A stretch of DNA of 64,000 bases from Acinetobacter shaoyimingii (GCF_011578045.1 NZ_CP049801.1:1922001-1986000); one strand, 5' to 3'. Positions 19,351 through 29,184 are shown, counted from the stretch's first letter. Numbers and translations: made by a program. Notes: generated from the letters alone by a model not told the origin.

Positions 19351-19392
19351 ATTCAACAGTTAAAAAGGTCACCTGAATTTTAGCTGTTGAAT
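19351..19392 (-). repeat. Long hairpin at the 3' side of the UPF0060 gene
   Basis: ATTCAACAG / CTGTTGAAT (9 bp) continues inward as TAAAA / TTTTA and ends in AGGT / ACCT. It lies just beyond the stop of the minus-strand membrane-protein gene and may act as a transcript-end structure; no T-run follows. Confidence 0.45.
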
Positions 19393-19406
19393 TCAATATA
19401 CGCATA

Positions 19407-19760
19407 CTACCGAACTAAACCTTGTGGTTGTAAAATTATTATAGATGCGCCAATCATCACCACCAAACCACCCAATAGATCCCAACGGCTCAAAGCAACT
19501 TGGTCAACATACTTCAACCATAACAATGCAGTAAAAATATAAATCCCGCCATAAGCTGCATATATACGTCCAGAGGCGGCTGGATGTAAGGTCAACAACC
19601 ATACAAATACCATCAAACTCAATGCTGTCGGTATCCATAACCACTGTGTTTTACCCTGATTTAAGATCAAGTATGGAAAATAACAGCCTAAGATTTCAGC
19701 AATAGCCGTGATAAAGAATAGAAAAAAAGTCGTTAGAATTTTATAAAATTGAATTTCCAT
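19407..19760 (-). CDS. UPF0060 (YnfA-like) small inner-membrane protein
   Basis: 117 residues with four hydrophobic helices. Family signatures include [13 protein letters not shown] near the N-terminus, [17 protein letters not shown] in the middle and [18 protein letters not shown] near the C-terminus. UPF0060 proteins are related in fold to the SMR drug/metabolite exporter superfamily. Transport of cationic compounds is a family-level suggestion only. It is a single gene, convergent with the secreted protein upstream. Confidence 0.88.
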   Translation of the reverse strand: MEIQFYKILTTFFLFFITAIAEILGCYFPYLILNQGKTQWLWIPTALSLMVFVWLLTLHPAASGRIYAAYGGIYIFTALLWLKYVDQVALSRWDLLGGLVVMIGASIIILQPQGLVR

Positions 19761-19894
19761 TGATTTGGTTTACATGTCAGCTTCAGCATAATTTAACATA
19801 GTTTAAATTGTATAGTTCAAATCACATTTTTCAGTTTCAACCCACAGATAACTAATGATATGAATCTTCCTACATTATGAATAGCATTGAGTTA

Positions 19895-19928
19895 TAAAAA
19901 AGACCCGTTTCAAAACGAGTCTTTTTTT
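19895..19928 (-). terminator. Rho-independent terminator of clpSA
   Basis: GACTCGTTTTG / AAACGGGTC-type stem between an A-run and a T-run, 31 nt past the clpA stop on the minus strand. Confidence 0.8.
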
Positions 19929-19959
19929 GATTTGAAGGTTTTAAGATTTGACTGATAAT

Positions 19960-22236
19960 CTAGGCTGGTTCAGCGGTTTGATCTTCAAAAACTTCGAGTT
20001 TGAGACCCACTGCCTTACCATTTTCTTTCTTCACAGTCACAGCCACGTTTCCGCCATTTTCAGCCAATTCACCAAATAGGATCATCTCAGCTAATGGTTT
20101 CTTCAAGTGCTCTTGAATAAGACGCTGCATCGGACGAGCACCCATCAACTTGTCATAGCCATTTTCAATCAGCCATTCACGTGCGTGCTTGTCGACCTCA
20201 ATCACGACTTTCTTGTCATCCAACTGAGCTTGAAGTTCTGTTAAGAACTTATCAACCACAGACTCAATCACCACAGGAGGAAGTGATTTAAATTGGATTA
20301 CACCATCAAGACGGTTTCTAAACTCTGGAGAGAACGCTTTTTTCATCGCATCTTGATTGTCTTTACTGTTGTCTTGCTCTGTAAAGCCAATACTTGTTCG
20401 AGAAATACTTTCAGCACCAATATTTGTGGTTAAGACAATAATCACATTACGGAAATCTGACTTACGACCATTGTTATCTGTCAATGAACCATGGTCCATC
20501 ACTTGAAGCAACAAGTTAAAGACATCTGGATGTGCTTTTTCAATTTCATCCAGCAATAACACACAGTGTGGGTTTTTATGAATAGCGTCAGTCAGCAATC
20601 CACCTTGATCATATCCCACATAACCTGGAGGTGCACCAATCAAACGTGAAACTGCATGTCGTTCCATATATTCAGACATATCAAAACGTACAAGTTCCAC
20701 ACCCAACAATTTAGCCAATTGTTTGGTCACTTCGGTTTTACCGACACCTGTTGGTCCAGCAAAAACAAAATTACCCACTGGCTTATCTGGTGCTTTCAAA
20801 CCTGCACGTGACAATTTAATCGCTGAAGCGAGAACACTGATTGCTTCATCTTGACCGAAGACCACACGTTTTAAATCACGCTCTAGGAACTCTAATACAG
20901 TCTTATCATCTTTAGAGACAGTTTTTGACGGAATTCGTGCAATTTTCGATACAATATCTTCAATATTTTCAACAGTAATTAAGCTGTCATCCATCTGTGC
21001 TTTTAATCGGCGCTGTGCACCTGCCTCATCAATGACATCAATCGCTTTATCTGGCAAGAAGCGATCATTGATAAATTTTGCAGATAATTCAACAGCAGAA
21101 ACTAAAGATGCATCATCATATTGAACATGATGAAACTCTTCAAATTTCGATTTTAAACCACGTAAAATATCAATGGTTTCTGAAATCGATGGCTCATTGA
21201 CATCAACTTTCTGGAAACGACGTGACAATGCATGATCTTTTTCAAAAACTTGACGATATTCTTGGAAAGTCGTTGAACCAATGCAGCGCAATGAACCATT
21301 GGCCAAAGCAGGCTTGATCAAATTCGAAGCATCCATGGTACTGCCCATACTTGAGCCCGCACCAATGATCATATGAATTTCATCAATAAAGAGGATCGCT
21401 TCTGGTTTCTTTTTCAATGCATTTAACAGTTGTTTTAAACGCTTTTCAAAATCACCACGGTATTTTGTGCCTGCAACCAAAGAACCGATATCTAAGCTAA
21501 AGACTTCAGCATCTTCTAGAGGTTTAGGGGCTTTACCGTTCACGATTAACCATGCCAACCCTTCAGCAATTGAGGTTTTACCTACACCAGGATCACCCAC
21601 CAACAAAGGATTGTTTTTACGGCGACGACATAAAATTTGTGCAGTTCGCTCAATTTCTTTTTCACGACCAATCAACGGATCAGTTTTACCTTTTTGCGCT
21701 TCGATGTTCAGATTGACGGTATAAAGCTCTAAAGGACCTGCATTGGCAGATGCACCTGTTTCCCCATCTAAATCTTCATTTTCTTCTTCAATTTGAATCT
21801 CATCTTTACGACCGCCATGAGATAAATATTGAGTCAGTGTTAAACGATTAATTTGATGACGTTTGAGCAAGTACACAGCAAATGAGTCACGCTCAGAATA
21901 CATCGCAACCAATACATCTGCACCTTCAACCGTACGGTCTCCACCACTCGATTGAACATGGAAAATTGCACGTTGCAAAATTCGATCAAAACTTTCGGTC
22001 GGATGTGGTGCTTGTTCGTTATTTTCGGCTAATTTAGGCGTATGTTGTTCAACATATTCTTCTAATTCTTTACGCAGACTCACAATTTCAGCGCCACAAG
22101 CTTTCAAGGCGTTTACTGCTGAGTCATTGTCTAAAAGAGCCAATAACAAATGTTCTACTGTAAGAAACTCATGTCTCTTTTGACGAGCCATGCTTACAGC
22201 CAAGCGTAGCGATACTTCTAATTGACGACTAAGCAT
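19960..22236 (-). CDS. clpA: ATP-dependent Clp protease ATP-binding subunit ClpA
   Basis: AAA+ unfoldase that feeds substrates to ClpP and takes N-end-rule substrates from ClpS. 758 residues, identical in length to E. coli ClpA. An N-terminal Clp-N double repeat (1-145) precedes a first AAA+ module with Walker A GDPGVGKTS (about 213) and a second with GPTGVGKTE (about 494). The sensor and arginine-finger region SPEFRNRLDGVI is also present. It is 9 nt after clpS, so the adaptor and unfoldase are cotranscribed; a terminator follows. Confidence 0.97.
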   Translation of the reverse strand: MLSRQLEVSLRLAVSMARQKRHEFLTVEHLLLALLDNDSAVNALKACGAEIVSLRKELEEYVEQHTPKLAENNEQAPHPTESFDRILQRAIFHVQSSGGDRTVEGADVLVAMYSERDSFAVYLLKRHQINRLTLTQYLSHGGRKDEIQIEEENEDLDGETGASANAGPLELYTVNLNIEAQKGKTDPLIGREKEIERTAQILCRRRKNNPLLVGDPGVGKTSIAEGLAWLIVNGKAPKPLEDAEVFSLDIGSLVAGTKYRGDFEKRLKQLLNALKKKPEAILFIDEIHMIIGAGSSMGSTMDASNLIKPALANGSLRCIGSTTFQEYRQVFEKDHALSRRFQKVDVNEPSISETIDILRGLKSKFEEFHHVQYDDASLVSAVELSAKFINDRFLPDKAIDVIDEAGAQRRLKAQMDDSLITVENIEDIVSKIARIPSKTVSKDDKTVLEFLERDLKRVVFGQDEAISVLASAIKLSRAGLKAPDKPVGNFVFAGPTGVGKTEVTKQLAKLLGVELVRFDMSEYMERHAVSRLIGAPPGYVGYDQGGLLTDAIHKNPHCVLLLDEIEKAHPDVFNLLLQVMDHGSLTDNNGRKSDFRNVIIVLTTNIGAESISRTSIGFTEQDNSKDNQDAMKKAFSPEFRNRLDGVIQFKSLPPVVIESVVDKFLTELQAQLDDKKVVIEVDKHAREWLIENGYDKLMGARPMQRLIQEHLKKPLAEMILFGELAENGGNVAVTVKKENGKAVGLKLEVFEDQTAEPA

Positions 22237-22245
22237 GAGATCCCC

Positions 22246-22659
22246 TTATTCTTGTGGCTCTATCTGACAAAGCAGTGGATGGCCTTGAGATCGAGCGTAA
22301 TTATTAACTTGGTTTGCTTTCGTCTCCGCGATGTCTCTTGGATAGACGCCAGCAACACCCTTACCTTCATAATGTACTGTTAGCATTACTTGCGTGGCTT
22401 GGTCAAGATTCAAAGCAAAGTATTGTTGTAAAATTTCAATAACAAAGTCCATCGGGGTATAGTCATCGTTCATTAAAACGGCGGCATATAAGGGTGGACG
22501 TTTAAATTGAGGTGGCGCTGTTTGCACTGCAATATCGCCATCCGCATCTTCATTTTGCGAATCACTTAAGCGTGGATTTACATGCCAATCGACATAACCT
22601 GATTGTTGAAATGAGGACTTAATTTCATTTAAGCACATTTGACGCTTATATCTTCGCAT
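22246..22659 (-). CDS. clpS: ATP-dependent Clp protease adaptor ClpS
   Basis: Adaptor that hands N-degron proteins to ClpA. The core from about residue 55 is typical: [17 protein letters not shown], the VHYEGKG motif and [13 protein letters not shown], ending HPLLCQIEP. At 137 residues it is longer than E. coli ClpS (106) because of a less conserved, flexible N-terminal segment. The true start is uncertain: the ATG at 22659 and the ATG at 22638 both lack a strong ribosome binding site. Confidence 0.94.
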   Translation of the reverse strand: MRRYKRQMCLNEIKSSFQQSGYVDWHVNPRLSDSQNEDADGDIAVQTAPPQFKRPPLYAAVLMNDDYTPMDFVIEILQQYFALNLDQATQVMLTVHYEGKGVAGVYPRDIAETKANQVNNYARSQGHPLLCQIEPQE

Positions 22660-22679
22660 AATTTTCTAAATCTATATAC

Positions 22680-23435
22680 CTATTGTGAATTTGCTGCAGC
22701 TTGAGGAACTTCAGCAGCGAATGCCGCTGTATTTTCAACAGGCTGCCCCTGTTGCCAACTAAAACGTTTGATGACGGATGATGCACCTTGTAAACGCACC
22801 TCAATAAATTGTGGATTGAATCCCTTAGGCATGGTCCAACGACCAGTCAAACGCTCATAATCATCAAAGTTAAAGTTTTTGTTTTCTAATGGAACCACAA
22901 GAACTTCAGTACCTTGAATCAATCGAATTTCTAAATTACCTGAAGCACGGCGTTTAGTTGGACTTACTTGAATTAAATCCAGTTGGTATTCATACGCATT
23001 TTCAGGCAAAGGTTTCACCATCAGATTTTGTACAGTTAAGCTTAATCCACCACGCTGACGTAACACTTCACGGTAAATTGAACTCATCCCTTGCATTTGG
23101 GTACGTTCAGATTTCGCTTGATTTAGCGCAGTAAACATATCATTCGAATTTGTCACTGCAACATCACGCTCTTGAACAGCCAAATTCAAACTTTTATTTA
23201 AAGTTTGAAGTTCATTTTTTTGCTTTTCTACAACTTCAACCAACTGTTCAGCATCTGCATCATAACCCACCACAGTTAAGCCTTGGCGATGTCCTACTGT
23301 ATAACCCAACAATAAACTGCCCATACATAACACTGCACCACCAACCAGTAATGGCATGTTGTTATAAACCGCACCATGTTTGCGATTTTGATTATGCTGT
23401 GACGTTATATTCGTTTCAGTATTTTGCATCGTCAT
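22680..23435 (-). CDS. Membrane-anchored coiled-coil protein, DUF6776-like
   Basis: 251 residues. A short cytoplasmic N-terminus is followed by one membrane helix (about 28-48), a coiled coil (about 60-115) and a C-terminal beta-rich domain containing KRRASGNLEIRLIQG and LTGRWTMPKGFNPQFI. I associate this layout with the DUF6776 family, whose function is not known. The C-terminal domain is predicted to be periplasmic. It precedes clpS by 20 nt and follows argC by 72 nt, so it may be cotranscribed with either. Confidence 0.7.
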   Translation of the reverse strand: MTMQNTETNITSQHNQNRKHGAVYNNMPLLVGGAVLCMGSLLLGYTVGHRQGLTVVGYDADAEQLVEVVEKQKNELQTLNKSLNLAVQERDVAVTNSNDMFTALNQAKSERTQMQGMSSIYREVLRQRGGLSLTVQNLMVKPLPENAYEYQLDLIQVSPTKRRASGNLEIRLIQGTEVLVVPLENKNFNFDDYERLTGRWTMPKGFNPQFIEVRLQGASSVIKRFSWQQGQPVENTAAFAAEVPQAAANSQ

Positions 23436-23507
23436 CTCTGATCTTATTTAATTGCAACCACACATTTAACGCTAAAGTTAAATGTGTGTGAAGTTGAAAA
23501 GCGTTTC

Positions 23508-24557
23508 TTATGGTAATAATCCAATGCCCTGTAAACCAGCATCTTCAGCAAAACCAAACATTAAATTCATATTTTGCACAGCCTGTCCTGCTGCACCTTT
23601 GACTAAATTATCTTGAACGGACAAAACAATCAATTTCTTCGGCTGTGGTTTATACAGTGCGATACGCAGTTGATTTGCACCACGGACTGAACGTGTTTCA
23701 GGTGAACTGTTTTCTGGCATAACATCAACAAAATTTTCATTGGCATAGAATTGCTCATACAAAGCTTGTATATCCAATTGATCGCCAGCATCTGTTAGAT
23801 CAACGTAAATTGTACTCAGCATACCGCGAATCATAGGCACCAAATGTGGGACAAATACAATGTGGTTAAACACATCTTTTAAGCCAGAGATATTTTCTAA
23901 TGCTTCAACGATTTCAGGATGGTGACGATGCCCAGCAACACCATAGGCTTTAAAATTATCTGAATTTTCAGAATAAATCATACCCAAGCTTGCTTTACGT
24001 CCGGCACCAGATACCCCAGACTTCGCATCAATAATAATAGTTTCAGGTTTAACCAAAGCTTCTTTTTGCTTAAAAAGTGGTGCTAAACCCAACTGTACTG
24101 TAGTTGGGTAACATCCTGGATTACCAATCACTTGAGCTTTTTTAATCTGTTCACGATTAAGCTCTGATAAACCATATACCGAATCTTTTAAGATTTCAGG
24201 GCAAGCATGTTGCATGCCGTACCATTTCTCAAACTGTTCCAGATTTTGCAAACGGAAGTCCGCTGCCAAGTCGATGACTTTGGTATTGGCTGCAAGAAGC
24301 TCTTCTGCATGCTTCATCGCAACACCATGCGGTGTAGCAAAAAATACAACATCACATTGTTTTAATGTTTCAATGTCAAGGTCTGAATAATGCAAGTCAG
24401 TATGCCCACGCAGACTTGGGAACATGTCATCCACACGACGGCCATTTTCAGTACGCGAAGTCAGTACATTTACTTGTACATTTGGGTGTCGTAGTAAAAG
24501 ACGCAACAATTCAACGCCTGTATATCCTGTACCGCCGACAATACCAACTGAAATCAC
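23508..24557 (-). CDS. argC: N-acetyl-gamma-glutamyl-phosphate reductase
   Basis: NADPH-dependent third step of arginine (ornithine) biosynthesis. 349 residues. N-terminal nucleotide-binding [14 protein letters not shown] at about 9-22, the catalytic cysteine in GNPGCYPT near residue 150, and the HRHHPEI motif near 210. It is not clustered with other arg genes except argF 5 kb away. The upstream region is an unusually long 800-bp gap; I saw no convincing ARG box in it. Confidence 0.96.
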   Translation of the reverse strand: MISVGIVGGTGYTGVELLRLLLRHPNVQVNVLTSRTENGRRVDDMFPSLRGHTDLHYSDLDIETLKQCDVVFFATPHGVAMKHAEELLAANTKVIDLAADFRLQNLEQFEKWYGMQHACPEILKDSVYGLSELNREQIKKAQVIGNPGCYPTTVQLGLAPLFKQKEALVKPETIIIDAKSGVSGAGRKASLGMIYSENSDNFKAYGVAGHRHHPEIVEALENISGLKDVFNHIVFVPHLVPMIRGMLSTIYVDLTDAGDQLDIQALYEQFYANENFVDVMPENSSPETRSVRGANQLRIALYKPQPKKLIVLSVQDNLVKGAAGQAVQNMNLMFGFAEDAGLQGIGLLP

Positions 24558-25357
24558 GATTTATACCTCTATTTGAAACAATCTATTTATTGCTCCACAT
24601 TATGACAGGAAGTCAGGATTTTCTGAACTGTTTTACTTTTTTAATCATTGATTTTCTAGATTCTGTAACTTGGAAATGTCTTTAGTGCCATCAACATGCT
24701 TTCGAAATGCAAATGACCGAACTGAATTGCTATGCTAGATTGCTCTACAACAATAGAATAGGGTGATCTTGAAGATGTGCGCACAAGAACACCTTTTAGC
24801 TTATTGATTCACAAATTGCATGTACATGACTCGAAACCATCAAGCTTGAGTCAAACATAGCGCAATGATGGATTAATTTTCACATAATTTCATTTAAATA
24901 ATTAATATAAAAGTCACGAAAAATAACGCCCTCACAACAGATTATCCTTAATTTTGAAATATCGAACATAATCAATAATTCACATCAAATTGAAATATTC
25001 TTTAAAATTGCTAAAAACAGTTCTAGACTTGATACACTTCTCACTTATTCTTTAAATTTGCTTAACTCATCAATATTTCTGCAATAAATTTGCCGATAAA
25101 CGGTAAATCTCAAATGATTAAAACAAAAACAATTGATTAGACTAAAAAGCGTCAATTTGAATGTAAATAAAGTGTGAATTATTTAGTTTTTATTAACTTA
25201 AAATTACACCACGGTAACCAAAGTTAATTGTTTTATTTTGCCAAAATGAAAAGATGTGTATGTGACTTAAACACACCGTTTAAAGCACATTTAAAACCAT
25301 ATTTATAAATTTTACACAGTATGGTTTTTACTTAATTAAACAACCAAGGAATGAACA
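24558..25357. other. 800-bp AT-rich intergenic region between argC and the small peptide gene
   Basis: No coding frame longer than shadows, no tRNA-like structure and no repeat shared with the rest of the window were seen. It must contain the divergent promoters for argC and for the peptide gene. The last 65 bp hold a 9-bp inverted repeat (25293-25301 with 25320-25328). Its size is out of proportion to two small transcription units, so an unannotated RNA is possible but not supported. Confidence 0.4.
25293..25328. promoter_or_regulatory. Inverted repeat in the promoter/leader of the double-glycine peptide gene
   Basis: AAAACCATA / TATGGTTTT, 9 bp perfect with an 18-nt loop, ending 30 nt before the start codon. 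It encloses a TATAAA -10-like box at 25304-25309. It could be an operator or a 5' leader hairpin. Confidence 0.4.
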
Positions 25358-25564
25358 ATGAACAACAAACCTGTAGAACTTACTCAAGAAGAAATCTTAG
25401 CTATCTCTGGTGCTGGTCTAGTTGCAGACGGTGTTAGACTTATTGGTGATGATATTGTAAACCGCCTTGAAGCTACTGTTTTAAACTTCAGCGCAAAAAC
25501 TCAAGAAAGCTTAAATAACCGTGGTTGGACTTACATTGCCAGCCTAGTTAAAGTTATCGTTTAA
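25358..25564 (+). CDS. Small peptide with double-glycine-type leader (bacteriocin/microcin-like)
   Basis: 68 residues, start fixed by AAGGA 7 nt upstream. The N-terminus matches the leader cut by C39-peptidase ABC exporters (L at -12, S/T at -11, E at -8, hydrophobic at -7 and -4, G at -2, G/A at -1). Here L8 T9, E12, I13, I16, G18, A19 fit every position, with the GA variant at the cut. The predicted mature peptide is 49 residues starting GLVADGV. It has no cysteine, an acidic-amphipathic middle and a hydrophobic end (ASLVKVIV). No exporter, immunity or modification gene is adjacent. A large terminator follows directly. It may be a class II microcin-like toxin or a signalling peptide; function is inference. 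Confidence 0.65.
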   Translation: MNNKPVELTQEEILAISGAGLVADGVRLIGDDIVNRLEATVLNFSAKTQESLNNRGWTYIASLVKVIV

Positions 25565-25576
25565 TCGCGATTAACT

Positions 25577-25631
25577 AAAGGCCTAGGGGAAAAATTAGGG
25601 TGTTGCCTTAACTTTCTCTTAGGCTTTTTTT
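25577..25631 (+). terminator. Long stable terminator of the small peptide gene
   Basis: A hairpin with about 12 consecutive pairs from GCCTAGGGGAAA against TTTCTCTTAGGC (two G-U), extended by AGG / CCT near the loop and followed by a T7 run, 12 nt after the stop. Confidence 0.85.
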
Positions 25632-25920
25632 ATGAATTTTATTCAATTAATATAAGATTATTCAACCATACAAAAATAACAACAATTTTAATTTTTTAAA
25701 TCTTTCCTAATCGTTAAATCCTTTTCACTTCATATTTTTACGATTAAAAATATCTATTAATATTTAATTTTGCTTAATAATATCAAACACCCATTAAAAG
25801 TAAGCTGACTCTACGCTTATGCCTTTTTCAGTCAAAATGATGATTCACTCTAATTTTCGATACTCGGCATTCTAATTAAATGAATTCTAATAAGATTGAA
25901 ATAGCACTTATATTGTGCCT
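25632..25920. other. AT-rich intergenic region, no gene seen
   Basis: Very AT-rich stretch between the peptide terminator and the convergent metalloprotease gene. Only a weak GCAC / GTGC hairpin (25904-25918) next to the metalloprotease stop codon was noticed. Confidence 0.4.
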
Positions 25921-26598
25921 TTAGTTCCACCAATATGGTAAAGGTTTCTGCTTTAATTGCTTTCTATTCGCTTTATAGTTTGGATCATACTTTTCAACTA
26001 AATTCCAAAATGAAGTACTATGATCAAAATGTCGTGTATGTACCAGCTCATGCACACAAACATACCGAGTAATTTCTTTGGGATATAACACCAACGCACT
26101 ATTTAACATGATGTCATGTCTTGCATTACAACTGCCCCATCGTGTTTTCGGTTGACGAATTGAACACAGCTTAAATAGCAAATCACATTCAGCACTTACT
26201 TGAGCGAGATAAGCAGGCAATGCTTGTTTCGCATAGGCAATCACAAAGGCTTTTAAGTATTGTTCGGGTGCACGATCACTAATCATTAACAAATTTTGAC
26301 TTTGATCCCAATCATAAGATTTTTTTTGAGTACGATAGATGATCTTTAACGGCTGCACTAAATCAAATATATTCAGTTCACTGGGCAATGTTCGATCAAT
26401 ATTGACCATCTGAGCTTGTTGTTTTTGCCAAGTTTGAATGAGCCATTGTTCAGATTGCTGAATAAAATTTTGAATTTGACCTTGTGTGCAAAATATAGGT
26501 GCGGTGACTTTGATCTGTGTGGGCTCTACGCGAAGTCGCAACCGAGTAGATCGAATATTTCGAGTAATTTGGATTTCAGGTAGGTCAGATAAGGTCAT
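25921..26598 (-). CDS. YgjP-like (DUF45) zinc metallopeptidase
   Basis: 225 residues. The C-terminal half has the family pair TRWGSCN and VCVHELVHTRHFDHSTSFW. The HExxH is HELVH, with the third ligand expected to be the downstream His in the RHFDHS stretch. It is a cytosolic, gluzincin-like fold related to the SprT and M48 groups; in the literature these are called YgjP/DUF45 and often sit near restriction genes, which is not the case here. The substrate is unknown. A palindromic intergenic repeat lies just upstream of the start. Confidence 0.85.
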   Translation of the reverse strand: MTLSDLPEIQITRNIRSTRLRLRVEPTQIKVTAPIFCTQGQIQNFIQQSEQWLIQTWQKQQAQMVNIDRTLPSELNIFDLVQPLKIIYRTQKKSYDWDQSQNLLMISDRAPEQYLKAFVIAYAKQALPAYLAQVSAECDLLFKLCSIRQPKTRWGSCNARHDIMLNSALVLYPKEITRYVCVHELVHTRHFDHSTSFWNLVEKYDPNYKANRKQLKQKPLPYWWN

Positions 26599-26609
26599 AT
26601 TTTCTTCTT

Positions 26610-26720
26610 TTAGTCATCCCCCAACCCTCCTTTTTCAAAGGAGGGAGAAATCTCATTTTCTTGTGCAACTTTTTTAAAAGCAGAGTTTTAAAAGGTTACT
26701 CAGAGAGATCCAGAGGGATT
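26610..26720. repeat. Dispersed palindromic intergenic repeat, copy 1
   Basis: Core CCCTCCTTTTTCAAAGGAGGG preceded by CCCCAA and followed by GAGAAATCTC, between ygjP-like and rpiA. It has the same CCTCC-AT-rich-GGAGG design as copies near 42.6 and 63.9 kb. It ends in a run of short Ts and purine-rich sequence. Confidence 0.6.
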
Positions 26721-26730
26721 GGATCAATCA

Positions 26731-27402
26731 TTAAACCGCAGTGCGCTCTTCAATACCATTGTTTGTCGCAACAATCGCAATATCTGCTTTATTGATCGCA
26801 AAGATACCATTACACACCACACCAGGAATATTATTAATGGTTTTTTCAACTTCAAGCGCATTTAAGATATTGAAATTATGCACATCCAAAATCACATTGC
26901 CATTATCTGTTACAACGCCTTCACGGTATGCAGGATCACCACCTAAGCTGACAATTTTACGAGCTACAGCTGAACGTGCCATTGGAATCACTTCAACTGG
27001 CAATGGAAAATCACGACCCAATTGTTCAACCCATTTTGAATCATCCACGATACAAACAAATTTTTTGGCGATTGATGCCACAATTTTTTCGCGTGTCAGT
27101 GCAGCACCACCACCTTTAACCATATGCATATGACGATCAATTTCGTCGGCACCATCAACATAAGCATCTAAGCCTGATACCGAGTTCATATCAACGACTT
27201 CAATGCCTAACTTTTTAAGGCGCTGCGCTGTGGCTTCTGAACTTGCAACCGCAGCTTCAAGTTGTAATTCTGGCAATAATTCAATCAGGAAATTTACAGT
27301 ACTTCCTGTACCCACCCCCAAAATACCGCCTTTTGGTAAGTGCTTTAACGCAGCTTGGGCAGCAGCTTGTTTCTTTTCATCTTGGGTAGCATACAGACTC
27401 AT
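26731..27402 (-). CDS. rpiA: Ribose-5-phosphate isomerase A
   Basis: Interconverts ribose 5-phosphate and ribulose 5-phosphate in the pentose phosphate pathway. Motifs [22 protein letters not shown] and [14 protein letters not shown] are those of RpiA. The frame starts at a TTG (27414), but the ATG at 27402 ([11 protein letters not shown], 223 residues) is the normal start. It is divergent from ilvA with a short 107-bp spacer. Confidence 0.95.
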   Translation of the reverse strand: MSLYATQDEKKQAAAQAALKHLPKGGILGVGTGSTVNFLIELLPELQLEAAVASSEATAQRLKKLGIEVVDMNSVSGLDAYVDGADEIDRHMHMVKGGGAALTREKIVASIAKKFVCIVDDSKWVEQLGRDFPLPVEVIPMARSAVARKIVSLGGDPAYREGVVTDNGNVILDVHNFNILNALEVEKTINNIPGVVCNGIFAINKADIAIVATNNGIEERTAV

Positions 27403-27509
27403 AATTTGACTCAACTAATTTTTTGACATTTCTACTGAATTATCAGCGCAAATGTACAGGGGTTTGTTACAATGAACGCTTATTTTAAACTGTTAGATGG
27501 AAAATTAAC

Positions 27510-29048
27510 ATGCTGTCTCGTTTGGTTCGACAAATATTACAAGCAACGGTCTATGACGTTGCAATCGAAACTCCACTCGAAGCGGCACCACGAATTAGTG
27601 AAAAACTGAACAACAATATTCGTTTTAAACGCGAAGATCTCCAACCTGTCTTTTCCTTTAAGCTACGCGGTGCATATAACCGTATTAGCCAACTCCCAAA
27701 AGCACAGTTAGAACGTGGTGTAATTACGGCTTCAGCGGGTAACCATGCCCAAGGTGTAGCACTTTCAGGTCAAAAGCTTGGAGTTCGCGCTATTATCGTG
27801 ATGCCAAAAACCACACCAGACATTAAAGTTCAAGCTGTGAAAAGACTCGGTGGTGAAGTTGTTTTACACGGCGACTCATTTGATGTTGCCAACAAATATG
27901 CCATTCAACGTTCAAAAGACGAAGGCATGACCCTTATTCCACCCTATGACGATGAACTCGTGATGGCTGGGCAAGGCACAATTGCGAATGAAATTTTACG
28001 CCAATGGCGTGATGTAGATTACGTATTCGTGGCTGTCGGTGGTGGCGGTTTAATTGCGGGTGTTGCAGCGTACTTAGGTGATGTTGCCCCACATGTAAAA
28101 GTCATTCCTGTTGAATATGACGAATCTGCATGCTTAAAAGCAGCATTTGACGCCAATGAACGCGTCATTTTACCGTCAGTTGGTCTTTTTGCCGATGGTA
28201 CAGCAGTCGCTCAAATTGGTGAAAAACCATTTGAAGTGATTCAACTGCAAAAATCAGACAATTCGGGTCCAATCGTAGAACGTGAAGTCGTCTTGGTCAA
28301 TACAGATGAAATCTGTGCAGCAATTAAAGACACCTATGACGAATGTCGTAGCATTGTAGAACCTTCTGGTGCAATGGCTTTGGCAGGTATTAAGAAATAC
28401 GTGGTTGAGCATGGCTTAGAAAATAAGAACATGGTTTCTATTGTTTGCGGTGCTAACATGAACTTTGACCGTTTACGCTATATTGCGGAACGTACAGAGC
28501 TCGGTGAACGTCGTGAAGCGATTTTTGCAGTGACCATTCCTGAAGAAAAAGGATCATTCTTAAACTTCTGCCGTGCCCTACAAGGTCGCAATATCACTGA
28601 GTTTAACTATCGTGCAAGCGATGAAAGTGCCGCTCAAGTTTTTGTTGGCATCAGCCTAAAAGGCGGTGAAACAGAGCGTCAGGACATTTTTGAAGCACTG
28701 AAAGTTCAATATGATGTTGATGATTTATCTGATGATGAAGTGGCTAAACTCCATATTCGTTATTTAATTGGTGGTCATGCCAACATTGAAAATGAACGAC
28801 TTTTCCGTGTCGAGTTCCCTGAACGACCAGGTGCATTGTTAACCTTCTTGGAACGCCTTGGTCCAACGCATAACATTACCCTATTCCATTACCGTAACCA
28901 CGGTGCGGCTGAAGGTCGTGTTTTGGTTGGTCTTGAAGCAACAGATGCAAAGCAAAATCCAGATGGTTTGATTGAAACATTGGAAAGCATAACTTATCCA
29001 TATGAAGAGATTACCAACAATTTTGGTTATCAACGCTTCTTGAAATAA
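27510..29048 (+). CDS. ilvA: Threonine ammonia-lyase (biosynthetic)
   Basis: PLP enzyme that deaminates threonine to 2-oxobutyrate, the first step to isoleucine. 512 residues. The PLP lysine is Lys51 in FSFKLRGAYNRI; SAGNHAQGVA and the phosphate loop VGGGGLIAGV follow. The C-terminal 180 residues form two ACT-like regulatory modules, which mark the isoleucine-inhibited biosynthetic type rather than the short catabolic TdcB. An extended -10-like TGTTACAAT is at 27465-27473. A terminator follows. Confidence 0.96.
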   Translation: MLSRLVRQILQATVYDVAIETPLEAAPRISEKLNNNIRFKREDLQPVFSFKLRGAYNRISQLPKAQLERGVITASAGNHAQGVALSGQKLGVRAIIVMPKTTPDIKVQAVKRLGGEVVLHGDSFDVANKYAIQRSKDEGMTLIPPYDDELVMAGQGTIANEILRQWRDVDYVFVAVGGGGLIAGVAAYLGDVAPHVKVIPVEYDESACLKAAFDANERVILPSVGLFADGTAVAQIGEKPFEVIQLQKSDNSGPIVEREVVLVNTDEICAAIKDTYDECRSIVEPSGAMALAGIKKYVVEHGLENKNMVSIVCGANMNFDRLRYIAERTELGERREAIFAVTIPEEKGSFLNFCRALQGRNITEFNYRASDESAAQVFVGISLKGGETERQDIFEALKVQYDVDDLSDDEVAKLHIRYLIGGHANIENERLFRVEFPERPGALLTFLERLGPTHNITLFHYRNHGAAEGRVLVGLEATDAKQNPDGLIETLESITYPYEEITNNFGYQRFLK

Positions 29049-29071
29049 CACTGTTTCAAAAGATCATTATT

Positions 29072-29101
29072 AAAAGAGTCTCGAAATGAGGCTCTTTTTT
29101 A
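29072..29101 (+). terminator. Rho-independent terminator after ilvA
   Basis: AAAAGAGTCTC / GAGGCTCTTTT hairpin with a T-run, 23 nt past the ilvA stop. Confidence 0.8.
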
Positions 29102-29184
29102 TTGGATGATCCATGAACTCATGTAATTGTACTAGAATAAAGATCATCTAATTTTAGATAAGATCTAATTCATTCTATGAAGAT

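Noticed and set aside
24558-25357. Exporter or immunity gene beside the double-glycine peptide
   Set aside because: No open frame of useful length on either strand in the 800-bp gap, and the downstream gene is an unrelated metalloprotease.
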